A stretch of 64,000 nt of DNA, taken from an uncultured Hungatella sp. (GTDB taxonomy: Bacteria; Bacillota; Clostridia; Lachnospirales; Lachnospiraceae). The position numbers were made by a program, and so were the translations under genes. Location of the stretch: positions 44,255 through 108,254 of the forward strand of contig CAJUFP010000002.1 of the NCBI GenBank assembly GCA_910585645.1, written 5' to 3'. Below are positions 42,955 through 52,406 of this stretch, piece by piece (position 1 is the stretch's first letter; every line of letters starts with the position of its first letter). The notes below the pieces were generated by a model that saw only the letters and a list, made by a program, of their open reading frames with translations, was not told where the DNA came from and ran no database searches.

Positions 42955-43737
42955 CTACCTTTCCCGCCATCTCCCCCTTTTAACTTGAATAATCCTCCCG
43001 ATACTGACACTCATACCCAGTATCGCCAAAATCACCAACAATCGTTTCCCGTCTTTCGTCCGTCCTGTCACTGCCCCTAAAACATTTTCCTCTTCATGTT
43101 CTCCAGCCTCTGTTTCCTCCTCCCCTTTTTCCAAAATATCCCTTTTCCGTTCTCTTCTCTCCGCTGTTTCACTCTCTGTCTCCTCATCTACCACCTGATA
43201 CACACTCCCAGGACGAACAAAAACCCGGCACATCATCACCCTATCCGTATCCACATCCATTTCCTCCGGTTCCACATGACAGTCAAACTTCCTCCCATCC
43301 GAATCCGCCTCCACAGACACCACCTGATACCTCCCCGGCCGCAGCTCCCGATTCGCCATATAATCACTTTCCCCAGCAAGCGAAATAACCGTCTCTCTGC
43401 CTCCCTCCATTTCTTCTACCACAAGCCGTACCCGGCCGCCAAACCCCTGAAAAACCTCACTCCTCACAGCCAGGATTCCTCTCCTTGTGTCCGTATCAGT
43501 AAATTCCTCCTCCCAATCCGCACCCATATCCCCATTCACATTTCCCTTTTCCACATTCTCTGTAATCTCCGGCAAATCCCCACTTGTAATCTCCCCTTGC
43601 CCGTCCCTTTGCTCTATCCCTCTCATCAACTCACTACCAAAACAATCCGCCGGACTTATAAAACCCACACACAATCCAACCGCCAGCCCAATCACTCCTA
43701 TCTTCCATAGCCGTGCCAAACTCCGCTTTCCTGTCAT
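42955..43737 (-). CDS. Exported membrane-anchored ICE protein
   Basis: Start ATG 43737 behind AAGGTGG; 260 aa. Signal peptide (IGVIGLAVGLCVGFISPADC). The extracellular region has a beta-sandwich look (LAVRSEVFQGFGGRVRLVVE, ELRPGRYQVVSVEAD). A charged Glu/Arg spacer leads to one C-terminal membrane segment (LLVILAILGMSVSIGRII). Likely a surface part of the transfer machine; family unknown. Confidence 0.6.
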   Translation of the reverse strand: MTGKRSLARLWKIGVIGLAVGLCVGFISPADCFGSELMRGIEQRDGQGEITSGDLPEITENVEKGNVNGDMGADWEEEFTDTDTRRGILAVRSEVFQGFGGRVRLVVEEMEGGRETVISLAGESDYMANRELRPGRYQVVSVEADSDGRKFDCHVEPEEMDVDTDRVMMCRVFVRPGSVYQVVDEETESETAERRERKRDILEKGEEETEAGEHEEENVLGAVTGRTKDGKRLLVILAILGMSVSIGRIIQVKRGRWRER

Positions 43738-43842
43738 TTTCCACCACCTTCCCCTCTCCACACAAAACCACTTCCACACAAAATCCAAATCCCCCATACC
43801 CTTTCCACACCCATTCTCCCCATTTCATCTTCCTTATCCCCC

Positions 43843-45984
43843 CTACTCCCCAATCAGCCAGATACTCCCATCCGCCAAATCCCTGGCATACGACTGAATG
43901 GTCGCCGGACTGTACAGATTCCCCGTCCTGGTCCGGCTCCCAGGGTCAGCAATGGTCAGATACCCATTTTCCGTTACCCCGGTCAGCACAATATAATGCC
44001 CGCTGCTCCCCGAAATCGTATTCTCCGCGCAGATCACCACCGCCATTTTCCCGTTCTTAAGCCCCTTCACCACCTCATTCATCCGTTCCCGCTTCATCCT
44101 CTCCACAGAAAGCCCCCAGTGAGCAGCCGCAGCAGCCGGAAATGCATGGCTTGTCCCTTTCCCCTTCACATAATACCCTCCGGAAATGGCAAACCTCCCT
44201 GTCATCTCCGGTGTAACTCTCTCCCCTGTCAAAGTAGAAATCACAATAGCCAGTGCCGTAGGCCCGCATCCGGACGCCCGGATATTACTTCCCCCATAAG
44301 GCAGAGAAGCCCACGGCTCCTCCCCCTGGTTGTAGTAAACTGCCTCCCCCACACAGCCAGCCACCGTATCATACACAATCCGGTCCCCCTCCGTGGAAAT
44401 CGTCCCGGTATAAATATCCTCCGAAGCCCCTTCCCCCAGCACGAAATTTTTCCAGCTTGCCGCCCGCAGCACCAGGTCCTGAACTCCCTCCGCCCCCTGG
44501 CTGGCCAGCTGAAACAATGTCAGCACATAATTAAATGACGTCTGATCCGTAACCCTCCGGTACTCATACCCCGTTTTCACCTCCGAAAGCTCCGGTTCCA
44601 GCAGCACCACAATGGCATAATCCACAATCTCCCTTTCCACCTCATCATCTCCGGACCCTTCCGTCTCTGTATGGGTCCCCGTCTGTGTCCAGCCCAGAAA
44701 CTCCGAAGCCCGCTCCTCCACCAGAGACTTTAACAACACTTCCGACACCTCCAGACTTCCACTCACACTTCCAGACTCCCCTATCCCATCTCCATTTCCA
44801 CTCTCTGTTTCTTGCATTTCTCCCCCAGTATCCACTCCCCCTGTCTCACCAGAATTTCCACCATTCCCCCCGGCTGCTCCGGACTCCTCACCCTCCAGGC
44901 CGCCATTCCCATAAACCATATCCGTAAAAATCAGATACCCCTTCACCTTCTCCACATAAGCAGGCGTCTCCCCGTTCTGGGGAATCCGATACCCCGCCCG
45001 CTTCACCGCCCCCGGCCCCGCATTGTAAGCCGCCAGCGCCAGATCCAGCCCGTTAGGATACGCAGAAAATGTCCGTAACATCTCCCCTATGTACTTCGCC
45101 CCTCCCATAATGTTCTGCTTCGGATCATAAGGATTGGCCACCCCCAGGTTCGCCGCCGTAGCCGGCATAAGCTGCATAATCCCCACAGCCCCTGCCCCCG
45201 AAACCGCATTGGGGTTAAAATCCGACTCCACCTTAGCCATCGCCTTCAAAAGCGCCTCCGGCACCTGATATGTAGCCGCCGCCAGAGCAAAATACTCATC
45301 ATACACACTGGTCAGGTTCCCAGCCATTCCGCCATAAGAACCATACCCGTTAAATTCCACAATCCGGCTCCCACTCCGCTCCTCCTCAATCAGCACTGCC
45401 AGATAACGGCTGAGTTTCGGCTTCAATACCCTTTCATACTCATCCGTCTCCACCTCATACCCGTCATAATCCTCCCAATTCTCATCAAAATCTTCCCCGA
45501 TCTTTCCATACAGAGAATCCCTCTCCCCCTCAATCAGCCCATAAATCTCCTCCTCCAACTGAGAATCCTCCGCCAAAAGGGTATCAATCTGATTTTTAAT
45601 ATTCCGGTACTCCGTCTCCCTGGCCTGGGCCACATACCCATCCGCGTCCCCAAACCCCAGATAAGCCAAAATAATCCCCACCCCATTGACAATCACAAAA
45701 ACAAATAAAAGAACAGACAAAAGAATCGAAAGAACCACCTTCCAAAATCTCTTACTTGTAACCAACGCACCCACAGCCGCCCCCAAAGGCCCCGCCAGCG
45801 CACTTCCCACGGCCATCCCCCCTGCCGCCCCGCCTGCACTAGCCGCGCCTGCCGCTGCCATAGCTCCATGAGCCGACTGTACCGCCTGGGCTATCCTCTC
45901 CGCCTGCCCCGCTGCCCGGGCTCCCCGGGCAGCCATTTCTGCCGCTTTATCAAGCGGCCCATTGTCCCTCCAATCCTCTGACAT
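43843..45984 (-). CDS. Bifunctional wall hydrolase: lytic transglycosylase plus C39-like peptidase (CwlT role)
   Basis: A 713-aa protein. RBS AAGGAG before ATG 45984. Ala/Gly-rich N-terminus, one membrane segment (VVLSILLSVLLFVFVIVNGV), coiled coil, then the lytic transglycosylase domain (Glu253 in AKVESDFNP, GIMQLMPATA, LALAAYNAGPGAV). The C-terminal 130 residues are a C39-like papain domain (ASGCGPTALAI, GHYIVLTGV, ADPGS). Conjugative elements use such enzymes to open peptidoglycan for the channel. Confidence 0.85.
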   Translation of the reverse strand: MSEDWRDNGPLDKAAEMAARGARAAGQAERIAQAVQSAHGAMAAAGAASAGGAAGGMAVGSALAGPLGAAVGALVTSKRFWKVVLSILLSVLLFVFVIVNGVGIILAYLGFGDADGYVAQARETEYRNIKNQIDTLLAEDSQLEEEIYGLIEGERDSLYGKIGEDFDENWEDYDGYEVETDEYERVLKPKLSRYLAVLIEEERSGSRIVEFNGYGSYGGMAGNLTSVYDEYFALAAATYQVPEALLKAMAKVESDFNPNAVSGAGAVGIMQLMPATAANLGVANPYDPKQNIMGGAKYIGEMLRTFSAYPNGLDLALAAYNAGPGAVKRAGYRIPQNGETPAYVEKVKGYLIFTDMVYGNGGLEGEESGAAGGNGGNSGETGGVDTGGEMQETESGNGDGIGESGSVSGSLEVSEVLLKSLVEERASEFLGWTQTGTHTETEGSGDDEVEREIVDYAIVVLLEPELSEVKTGYEYRRVTDQTSFNYVLTLFQLASQGAEGVQDLVLRAASWKNFVLGEGASEDIYTGTISTEGDRIVYDTVAGCVGEAVYYNQGEEPWASLPYGGSNIRASGCGPTALAIVISTLTGERVTPEMTGRFAISGGYYVKGKGTSHAFPAAAAAHWGLSVERMKRERMNEVVKGLKNGKMAVVICAENTISGSSGHYIVLTGVTENGYLTIADPGSRTRTGNLYSPATIQSYARDLADGSIWLIGE

Positions 45985-46014
45985 AAACTCTCCTTATATG
46001 GGAATCCACAATCT

Positions 46015-48627
46015 TTATTTCCTGCCACTCCCATTCCTCTGATCATAGCCACGCCCGGACTGCCCCTCATTTCCGACAGCCCCCTGGTCTTTCCCTCTCT
46101 GTTTCACACTCCGCTTTCCAACGGACTTTCCTTTCGTTTCCTGCCTTCTATCACCAAATCCATTCTCTGACTTTTCATGTCCGGCTCCTGCTCCAGCCTT
46201 TCCTATTCCATTTTGGGCATTTGGCCTTTCCATTCTGTTTCCAGTTTCCGCCTGCTCCCTTCGGCTTCCCGGCACAGTCCTCTGCTCCCTGTAAATCTTC
46301 TCCAGCTTAAGAGTCCCATCCTTTTCCAGAGACACCCTGGTTTCCGGAAGGATTCCCGGTGCCTTTGCCGTTTCCGGAAGCTCATAGAAGGTCTTCCCAT
46401 TCTCATGGATTGTCTGATACTCTCCCTGGGGCCTCTCATATTGGGAGGCGTCATAACGCATATACCCTTCACCGTCCCTCTCTGCCCTATACGCTCCAGG
46501 CATTCCAGTCCCGTAATCTCCCATACCCGACATTCCATGCACCACACCGTCCATATTTCCTGCACCAGAAGCAGAACTGCCTGCTATGCCGCCTTCCATT
46601 CTGAAAGCCTCTCCCGAACCATTACCAGCAGCCTGTCCAGAGCCACTCCCGGCCGCATGTCCATTTCCAGTCCCAATACCACCCTCAGACACACTGCCAA
46701 TCTTCTCAAAATCGCCAGTCCCAAACCCTGATTCCATATTCGCAGCGTTTCCAATTCCTGCACTTCCAGCACCTATATCTCCAATACCCGCATTTCCTGC
46801 ACCTACATCTCCGCCGCCTATGCCTCCAGCCATACCAATTCCCCCAGCCGGTACTCCACCTTCCGCTATCCCTTCCATACCCGAAATACCTCCGGCTCCA
46901 TATCCCATACCAGCCATATCCATAGCCGCTTCGCCATATCCAGCCTCCCCACGGTCAAAGTCTCCCACCCCGCCCGAAAAGCCATCCATACTCTCAGCAA
47001 AAGAACCTCCAAAGCTGCCCATATCCGCCGGTTCAAAATCCTCTCCCGACATACCAGAAATTTCACCTTCCATGCCTGCCGCTGCCTCAAACATTCCACC
47101 AAAATCCGTATTCTCATCAGCCATCCCAGCATAGTCCTCCAAGCCATTCATACCCTCCATAGGGATTCCATCGCCGTCCAGTTCCATATCTCCTGAATCC
47201 ATACTCCGACCCGTAAACTCCGCACCCCCGTCTTCCATTCCAAAAGGCGCCATACCTTCCGCCCCCATTTCCGTCCCAAAAGGCTCCACGCCTCCATGTC
47301 CCATTTCCGTTCCAAAAGATTCCATACCTCCCGGCATGTCCTCCCCCGTATCCATAACCGAACCAAAAGGCCCATCTTCCACCCCGCTGCTTCCCAAATC
47401 CATCTCTCCGCCTTCCGTTCCCATAGACACAGCAGAATCCTCTTCCGACACACCAAAAGGAAGGTTCTGCCCCTCCCCAGGCTCCATATTCCCGCCGAAC
47501 TCTCCAAATCCCGCGCTTTCCCCCGGCTTCTGTCCACTTCCCATAAACTCCGGCGCCTTGCCTCCAAAACCATCCGCACCCATTCCTCCAATACCGCCTC
47601 CCGGCTGTCCCGTTCCCCCAGTCATTCCATTACCAGCAAACCCCGGACTTCCGTTCCCCAAAGGAATCGTCTTCCCAGAACCAAAATTCATGTGGCCACC
47701 ATGATTCCCTTCTGCAGCCCCTTTCCTGCCGCCACCAAAATTCATAAGCCGCCCAGCCATAAGCAATGCCCCCAGTCCACTCATACCGCCGCCGATCCGT
47801 CCCAGGTTCACACCCAGAGACCCCATATAAGAATCCAGCTTCGCCGTAATCTTGCAGAACCCGATAAGACACATATTGGCCGCAAAAAACTTCGTAAACC
47901 CATAAGAACTTGCCATCATATTCCCATAAGCCGACAAAAACATCTTCACGCACCAGGCATCCAGAATCACCACCAGCACCTGTCCCCCAAACATCTTCGT
48001 CCAGGAACCCAGCACATTGTTAGTCGCCTTAGACCCTCCCGCCGCAAACGCCAGCGGCGATGTATAAGAAAAAATCCCCAGCAGCACATACCGCTCCGCC
48101 AAAATAAACAACATCTTAAAATAATTCCAGGCCACCACCAGCTGCAGCAGCAGCTTCAATATGGAAATTGTCATCACATCAATCCCAAGAACCGACATGA
48201 CCCCTTCCGCCGCCGTCACATACTCACTAAACGAATCCACCGTGATCACGGTTCCCACCACCCAGTCATAAGGCGTCCCCGCAACCTCCAGAACATAATT
48301 CACAATGTCCTTGGCAAACAAAATCATAAACAGACAAAAACAAGACCGGAACACTAACTCCACCGGGTCCTCCGAAGCAGTCCCCAGCTTCCCAAACATA
48401 GACTTAAACAGCTGCCACACCAGAATCATCAAAAGCAGGGCCACCCCCATAGGCACAATGGCATTCCGGTACAAATCCCCCGCCACCCCAAACAGTTCCT
48501 CAAACAAATCCAGATCACAAGACAAAATCTCCGTAAACATCCCGCTGGCAACATCCATCATGTCCACAATAAACTTGGAGCACATCTCACTCACAGACTC
48601 AAACAGCAATTCCAACAACCAGCCCAT
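46015..48627 (-). CDS. VirB6-like channel protein with long Gly/Met/Glu-rich tail
   Basis: An 870-aa protein. Residues 1-300 have six or so membrane segments (NAIVPMGVALLLMILVWQLF; LEVAGTPYDWVVGTVITVD), as in VirB6/TrbL proteins of gram-positive conjugation. Residues about 300-750 are low complexity, made of short units such as GMEGI, GGIGMAGG, NAGIGDIGAG. The C-terminus turns basic. The tail is longer than the channel domain and probably disordered. Confidence 0.8.
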   Translation of the reverse strand: MGWLLELLFESVSEMCSKFIVDMMDVASGMFTEILSCDLDLFEELFGVAGDLYRNAIVPMGVALLLMILVWQLFKSMFGKLGTASEDPVELVFRSCFCLFMILFAKDIVNYVLEVAGTPYDWVVGTVITVDSFSEYVTAAEGVMSVLGIDVMTISILKLLLQLVVAWNYFKMLFILAERYVLLGIFSYTSPLAFAAGGSKATNNVLGSWTKMFGGQVLVVILDAWCVKMFLSAYGNMMASSYGFTKFFAANMCLIGFCKITAKLDSYMGSLGVNLGRIGGGMSGLGALLMAGRLMNFGGGRKGAAEGNHGGHMNFGSGKTIPLGNGSPGFAGNGMTGGTGQPGGGIGGMGADGFGGKAPEFMGSGQKPGESAGFGEFGGNMEPGEGQNLPFGVSEEDSAVSMGTEGGEMDLGSSGVEDGPFGSVMDTGEDMPGGMESFGTEMGHGGVEPFGTEMGAEGMAPFGMEDGGAEFTGRSMDSGDMELDGDGIPMEGMNGLEDYAGMADENTDFGGMFEAAAGMEGEISGMSGEDFEPADMGSFGGSFAESMDGFSGGVGDFDRGEAGYGEAAMDMAGMGYGAGGISGMEGIAEGGVPAGGIGMAGGIGGGDVGAGNAGIGDIGAGSAGIGNAANMESGFGTGDFEKIGSVSEGGIGTGNGHAAGSGSGQAAGNGSGEAFRMEGGIAGSSASGAGNMDGVVHGMSGMGDYGTGMPGAYRAERDGEGYMRYDASQYERPQGEYQTIHENGKTFYELPETAKAPGILPETRVSLEKDGTLKLEKIYREQRTVPGSRREQAETGNRMERPNAQNGIGKAGAGAGHEKSENGFGDRRQETKGKSVGKRSVKQRGKDQGAVGNEGQSGRGYDQRNGSGRK

Positions 48628-48948
48628 TCATTCCTCCTATTTTCCAGGCACGCTTCCCGCCATCTGCCAGACCGCCGGAAACTCAAAAACGCACCTTATT
48701 CTATTCTCCTCCTCCAGAGGCCTTCCACCTCCTTCCTGCCGGGAGAGCGCCGGCCTTTTCTTTTTTCAAAATCAGCAACATCTTATCCTTGCCCTGCCCC
48801 CAGATGAATTTACACGTTAGCTGATTCCAGACACTCCTATCCAATCCATCCACAAATACTTCCCGTCAATCCACCTGAAAGCCATCCACACCCTTCACCA
48901 CCCCATAAAACAAACACCGGACAAGTTTCCCTGCCCGGCTCTCCCTGT
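48628..48948. other. Gap inside the transfer operon without a clear gene
   Basis: About 320 bp between the pilin-like and VirB6-like genes. Only short frames without good ribosome sites are present. A Maff2-type small gene might be expected here, but I do not see one. Confidence 0.4.
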
Positions 48949-49332
48949 TTACGGTGTAAATGAACTCTGCGGAATAATCTTCTCCATGTAAGTCACAATA
49001 GCCCCCAGCGTCATCAGCGCCGCCCAGCAGATAATAATCCGCTTCAGCCAGGCCCTGGACTCATCCACGGTCTTTCCCGACTTAGAGAAATTCATCAGGA
49101 ACAGACACACAGCCGCACACACCACAGCCCCCACAGTCGCCAAACCGGCCACATCCGTGTACACCTGCTGCATAGCACTTTTCGCCACACCAAAAATATC
49201 CGTTGCATACGCTGTCTGGCACATCAGAGCCGTCATCATCCCCACAGCATAAGCACCTCCCGCCATCCGGGGAATCTGACTCTCCACTTTTCTTCCCACA
49301 GCCTCCAGACGGTTCTTCATCTTCCGAACCAA
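48949..49332 (-). CDS. VirB2/TrbC-like pilin-type membrane protein
   Basis: TTG 49332 with AAAGGAGG 9 bp upstream is the best start (127 aa); frames further upstream lie in the leader. Two hydrophobic segments (AGGAYAVGMMTALMCQTAYA; VAGLATVGAVVCAAVCLFLM) plus a third (IIICWAALMTLGAIVTYM) fit small conjugation pilin-like proteins. First gene of the transfer operon. Confidence 0.6.
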   Translation of the reverse strand: MVRKMKNRLEAVGRKVESQIPRMAGGAYAVGMMTALMCQTAYATDIFGVAKSAMQQVYTDVAGLATVGAVVCAAVCLFLMNFSKSGKTVDESRAWLKRIIICWAALMTLGAIVTYMEKIIPQSSFTP

Positions 49333-49365
49333 TACCGCCAGCCTCCTTTCCGCCCATTCGGGCAC

Positions 49366-49396
49366 AAAAAAAGCAACCACCAAATCTGATGATTGC
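49366..49396 (-). terminator. Leader terminator (attenuator) before the transfer operon
   Basis: On the minus strand GCAATCATC pairs with GGTGGTTGC (two G-U), followed by seven T. It lies between promoter 49,473 and the pilin-like gene. Copies of this segment stand behind the PD-(D/E)XK transposase gene and its first remnant (51,778 and 53,967). Confidence 0.65.
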
Positions 49397-49472
49397 TTCC
49401 CATGATTGCAATATTCGGTTTCAATTCCTATGGCTCTCCATGTCTTAACCATGCATAAAAATTGATGATACC

Positions 49473-49501
49473 ATTATAAAAGATTCAAAATCGCAAGTCA
49501 A
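49473..49501 (-). promoter_or_regulatory. ICE promoter of the transfer operon
   Basis: TTGACT, 17-bp spacer, TATAAT on the minus strand, then GGTATCATCA, matching the promoter at 10,435. Confidence 0.75.
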
Positions 49502-49545
49502 TAGCCGCACAGTCTCAATGTAGTCTCTTTTCCGTCCCATTTCCG

Positions 49546-49568
49546 CTTTGTGCCATCGTGGCACAAGG
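49546..49568. repeat. Solitary copy of the TGCCAnnnTGGCA palindrome
   Basis: CTTTGTGCCATCGTGGCACAAGG is a symmetric copy of the unit found in tandem at 58,760-59,275. It is just upstream of the transfer promoter. Confidence 0.65.
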
Positions 49569-49607
49569 TTTTCTTATTTTATACCCAAACGCCGCCTGCC
49601 AAAAAAA

Positions 49608-50402
49608 TCACACCTGCCAGCGGAGCATAAATTTAGACTCTTTGTAAGCAAACGTACTGGAAATCAATTCCGAAAACATCATAATCTTCGGCTTTTCCCC
49701 ATCGTAAAGCGAACGCCCCAAAACCTCCGGGCTGCTTTCCGGAAAATCCGTCTCCCTGCACCAGTAACGCCCTGCCGGGATCAACTCCGTGAAAAATTGG
49801 GAAGAACCATTTTTCGCCTGCCCCACATCTACAAAAATGAAAGTTTCCCACTTGCTTCCATTATGCCGATATAAAAGTCCTGATTCATACCAGACATTAT
49901 AACCCCCTTTCTGAATTTGCAAAAGCAGGCGGTACCGGGTGGAATAATACGTTTTTTTCGTCTGTTTCCCTTCAAACGGGAAAAGAACACAGTTCTTTTG
50001 AGGAAAGTCCAGACTCACTGCCTCCTCTGCTGATATCACTCCATCAAAACGGTTAATCTCATCAAGAATCCCCTCCGCATAAGCAAGTTGTTCCTGTATA
50101 AGCCGTAACTTATGCCTTGCCGTTTCGATCCCATAGGAAATCTGACTGCGGCAGTCAAGAGTACTGGATTTCGTATCAATAAAACGATTGATCTCCTTCA
50201 AAGGAATATCCATTCCCACATAAAACTGTACCGCGTTTGCCAGGGATATCTGAGGGTAGGTATAGTAGCGGTAGCCATTCTCCCCATCAACATAGGCAGG
50301 CCGCAGGACCCCTATCCTCTCATAATAAAGCAGCGATTTCACATTGATCCCCGTTAATTTCGACAATTCCCCGATTGTAATATAGTCCTCTCTTTTTTTC
50401 AT
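49608..50402 (-). CDS. MerR-family regulator with effector domain
   Basis: Start ATG 50402 behind AAGGAG; 264 aa. N-terminal MerR HTH (YITIGELSKLTGINVKSLLY, YERIGVL, NGYRYYTYPQI), coiled-coil dimer helix, and a C-terminal GyrI-like effector domain (SGLLYRHNGSKWETFIFVDV). It probably senses a drug and controls the divergent MATE gene through a 19-bp-spacer promoter. Confidence 0.85.
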   Translation of the reverse strand: MKKREDYITIGELSKLTGINVKSLLYYERIGVLRPAYVDGENGYRYYTYPQISLANAVQFYVGMDIPLKEINRFIDTKSSTLDCRSQISYGIETARHKLRLIQEQLAYAEGILDEINRFDGVISAEEAVSLDFPQKNCVLFPFEGKQTKKTYYSTRYRLLLQIQKGGYNVWYESGLLYRHNGSKWETFIFVDVGQAKNGSSQFFTELIPAGRYWCRETDFPESSPEVLGRSLYDGEKPKIMMFSELISSTFAYKESKFMLRWQV

Positions 50403-50409
50403 ATTCTCC

Positions 50410-50440
50410 TTGACCTCCCCATAATAGGGTACCTTATAAT
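50410..50440 (+). promoter_or_regulatory. MerR-type promoter with 19-bp spacer
   Basis: TTGACC (50,410-50,415), exactly 19 bp, then TATAAT (50,435-50,440). The spacer carries an imperfect dyad (CCCCAT...AGGGTA). The long spacer is the hallmark of MerR-activated promoters. Confidence 0.75.
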
Positions 50441-50491
50441 ATGAATTGTATGGTTTTTGAGAAAATATGTCAAGCAGAAGGCGAAGCAAAC

Positions 50492-51300
50492 ATGAACCCA
50501 TTAAAGTCTGAGCTGAAAAGATACATACTTCCATCTCTGTTAAACAGTATCAGCTACTTCATATTAACAATCATGGACGGAATTTTTGTCGGCAACGGAG
50601 TAGGAACAAACGCTTTAGGAGCTGTCAGCCCGTCCCTGCCCTATATTATGCTTGTACAGGCTGCCGCGACCCTTTTCACATGCAACAGCATTATTGCGTC
50701 TGTATATTTGGGACGCGGAGATGACACCGGGTCAAACCAGGTCTTTATGCACTCCTCCGCTGCTGTCATTGCTGTTTTTTCCGTAACCAGTCTGTCAGGC
50801 ATTGCCATGCCCCACAGGATTGCCTTGAGCCTGGGGGCCAACGCCACTTATCTGGATATGACAACCGGTGTTTCCGCCACTGTCGCCCTGCTGTTGGCAT
50901 CCCGGCACTATTCCCAGAAACGGGGACGGATTTATATTCAAAAGTTTACCGTTCCATTCACAACCTTTTCCATGAACCGCATGCTGCTTATGGAAAATAA
51001 CGCCGTCAATGCCTTCTCCACAGGCGGTACCGCCGCCTTTGGGATCACCTTCCTTGCCGGCCCCATTATCTGCCATCTGTTCAGTACAGAAGCAGCCGCC
51101 TGCAGCATTACCATACACGCGCCTCCAAACCATTGTTCAGTTATGTATTCGCGGCCAGCAGCGTAGTAATATTCACATACCTGTTTTCAACAAAACGAAC
51201 ATCCTACACTTTGTCTGGAATTCATTAGCTGTTTCCGAAGGAATTTCCTTGATTCTTGCAATCCTGTTATGGAAAACCTTCGAAAAAACAGCATTGTATA
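50492..51300 (+). pseudogene. Decayed MATE efflux transporter
   Basis: ATG 50492. The N-terminal region (YILPSLLNSISYFILTIMDG, IFVGNGVGTNALGAVSP) is clear MATE. Internal deletions leave about 225 codons, then a frameshift near 51,110. The last helix (FVWNSLAVSEGISLILAILL) appears in another frame. Intact MATE pumps have about 450 aa. Confidence 0.8.
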
Positions 51301-51325
51301 CAAATAAATTTTTAGGAGAATCTTT

Positions 51326-51565
51326 ATGAAAGTAGCAATTTTAGGAACAAGCGCAGTGGAACAGGCCGTTGCAGAAGCATTTCTGCAGATTGGTTATGAA
51401 GTTATGGTATATGACCCCGACTCCGACCAAACCAGCCAGCTGGTTAAAAAAGGCGCGGTTACCGTAAAAACTCCCGAAGAAGCAATTTTAGAAACCGACG
51501 CAATTCTTTTAACCATTACAGACGGAAAAGCAATCCGAGAACTCCTTTCCACAGGAATCCTGTAA
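51326..51565 (+). pseudogene. N-terminal fragment of a NAD-binding dehydrogenase
   Basis: RBS TTAGGAG, ATG 51326. VAILGTSAVEQAVAEAFLQI and DAILLTITDG belong to the Rossmann domain of the 3-hydroxyisobutyrate dehydrogenase/imine reductase family. It ends after 79 codons, where remnant ICE sequence begins. Confidence 0.65.
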
Positions 51566-51599
51566 GCCGTTTTAACCGAATACTGCCCTCCCCTCCTGC

Positions 51600-52090
51600 A
51601 GTCCGTCAACAAAGCTTCTGCCCCAAATGGAAAGAGCAGCCGCTTAAAATGACTGCCTTTCCACACGCTCCTGCCTGTTACGCAGCAGCCCATATCCGCC
51701 CCTGCTCCCTGATTCCATACATAATAATGTGTGTCTCAATGCGGATATCAAGCCTCCTGCCCGCCCTTTAGGGCGCAAAAAAGCAACCACCAAAATCTGA
51801 TGATTGCTTCCCTTTTTGCAATATTCAGTCTCAATTCCTATGACGCTCCATATCTTATATATCTCTTTTCCTTCTTCCAGGCAGCATCCAGCCACATCTA
51901 TACATTCATATACATAAGCTTTTCCGCTTCCGTATATTCCGCTTCCGTATAACCATACAAAATAATCTGTTCTTTGGTAGCGTCCGCCCCTGATCATTCT
52001 CGCTATCGCATCTATCCGCTCTTTCCTAATGCCCAACTTGATACCTTTTTTTATTCCATTGGCTTCAATATTCTTCGATAAGTTACACAT
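51600..52090 (-). pseudogene. Composite remnant: 3' ends of two ICE genes
   Basis: 51,640-51,745 is a diverged copy of the 3' end of the gene at 57,006 and its terminator. 51,778-51,857 is the transposase-flank repeat with terminator. 51,880-52,090 copies the 3' end of the PD-(D/E)XK transposase gene (CNLSKNIEANGIKKGIKLGI), with a frameshift near RGGRYQRTDYF. Confidence 0.7.
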
Positions 52091-52209
52091 AATTTAGAGC
52101 CTCCCTTCCAATTCAGTAGTCATTACCACTAAACCAATTTTCTCAATGAAATAACCATATCCGCCAATTCTTCAATCATACATTTCACATTTTCCAAACT
52201 AATTAAATA

Positions 52210-52320
52210 AGCATCTCCATAATTGTGTTTTACCATAATCGCAGCGAAACTTCAACGATATATCACAATATGGTCTTTTTTCGGCCCCATTTCTCCCTTA
52301 TGCCACGGTGGCACAAAGTT
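52210..52320. repeat. Copy of the transposase promoter region with solitary palindrome
   Basis: The sequence matches the region upstream of the intact transposase gene (GCGAAACTTCAACGATAT). It runs into TATGCCACGGTGGCACAAAG at 52,299-52,318, a solitary copy of the palindrome. It supplies the uninterrupted version of the locus split by the IS30 element. Confidence 0.65.
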
Positions 52321-52406
52321 CTCCCTGTTTTATCAGGCAAAACCACCTTTCCTTACTTAAAATTCCATATTGGTCTGGCAACTTCCTTCTCCCAGCACAT
52401 TCCCCA

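Noticed and set aside
48628..48948. Maff2-like small transfer protein
   Set aside because: Expected from ICE gene order, but no frame with a membrane segment and RBS is found.
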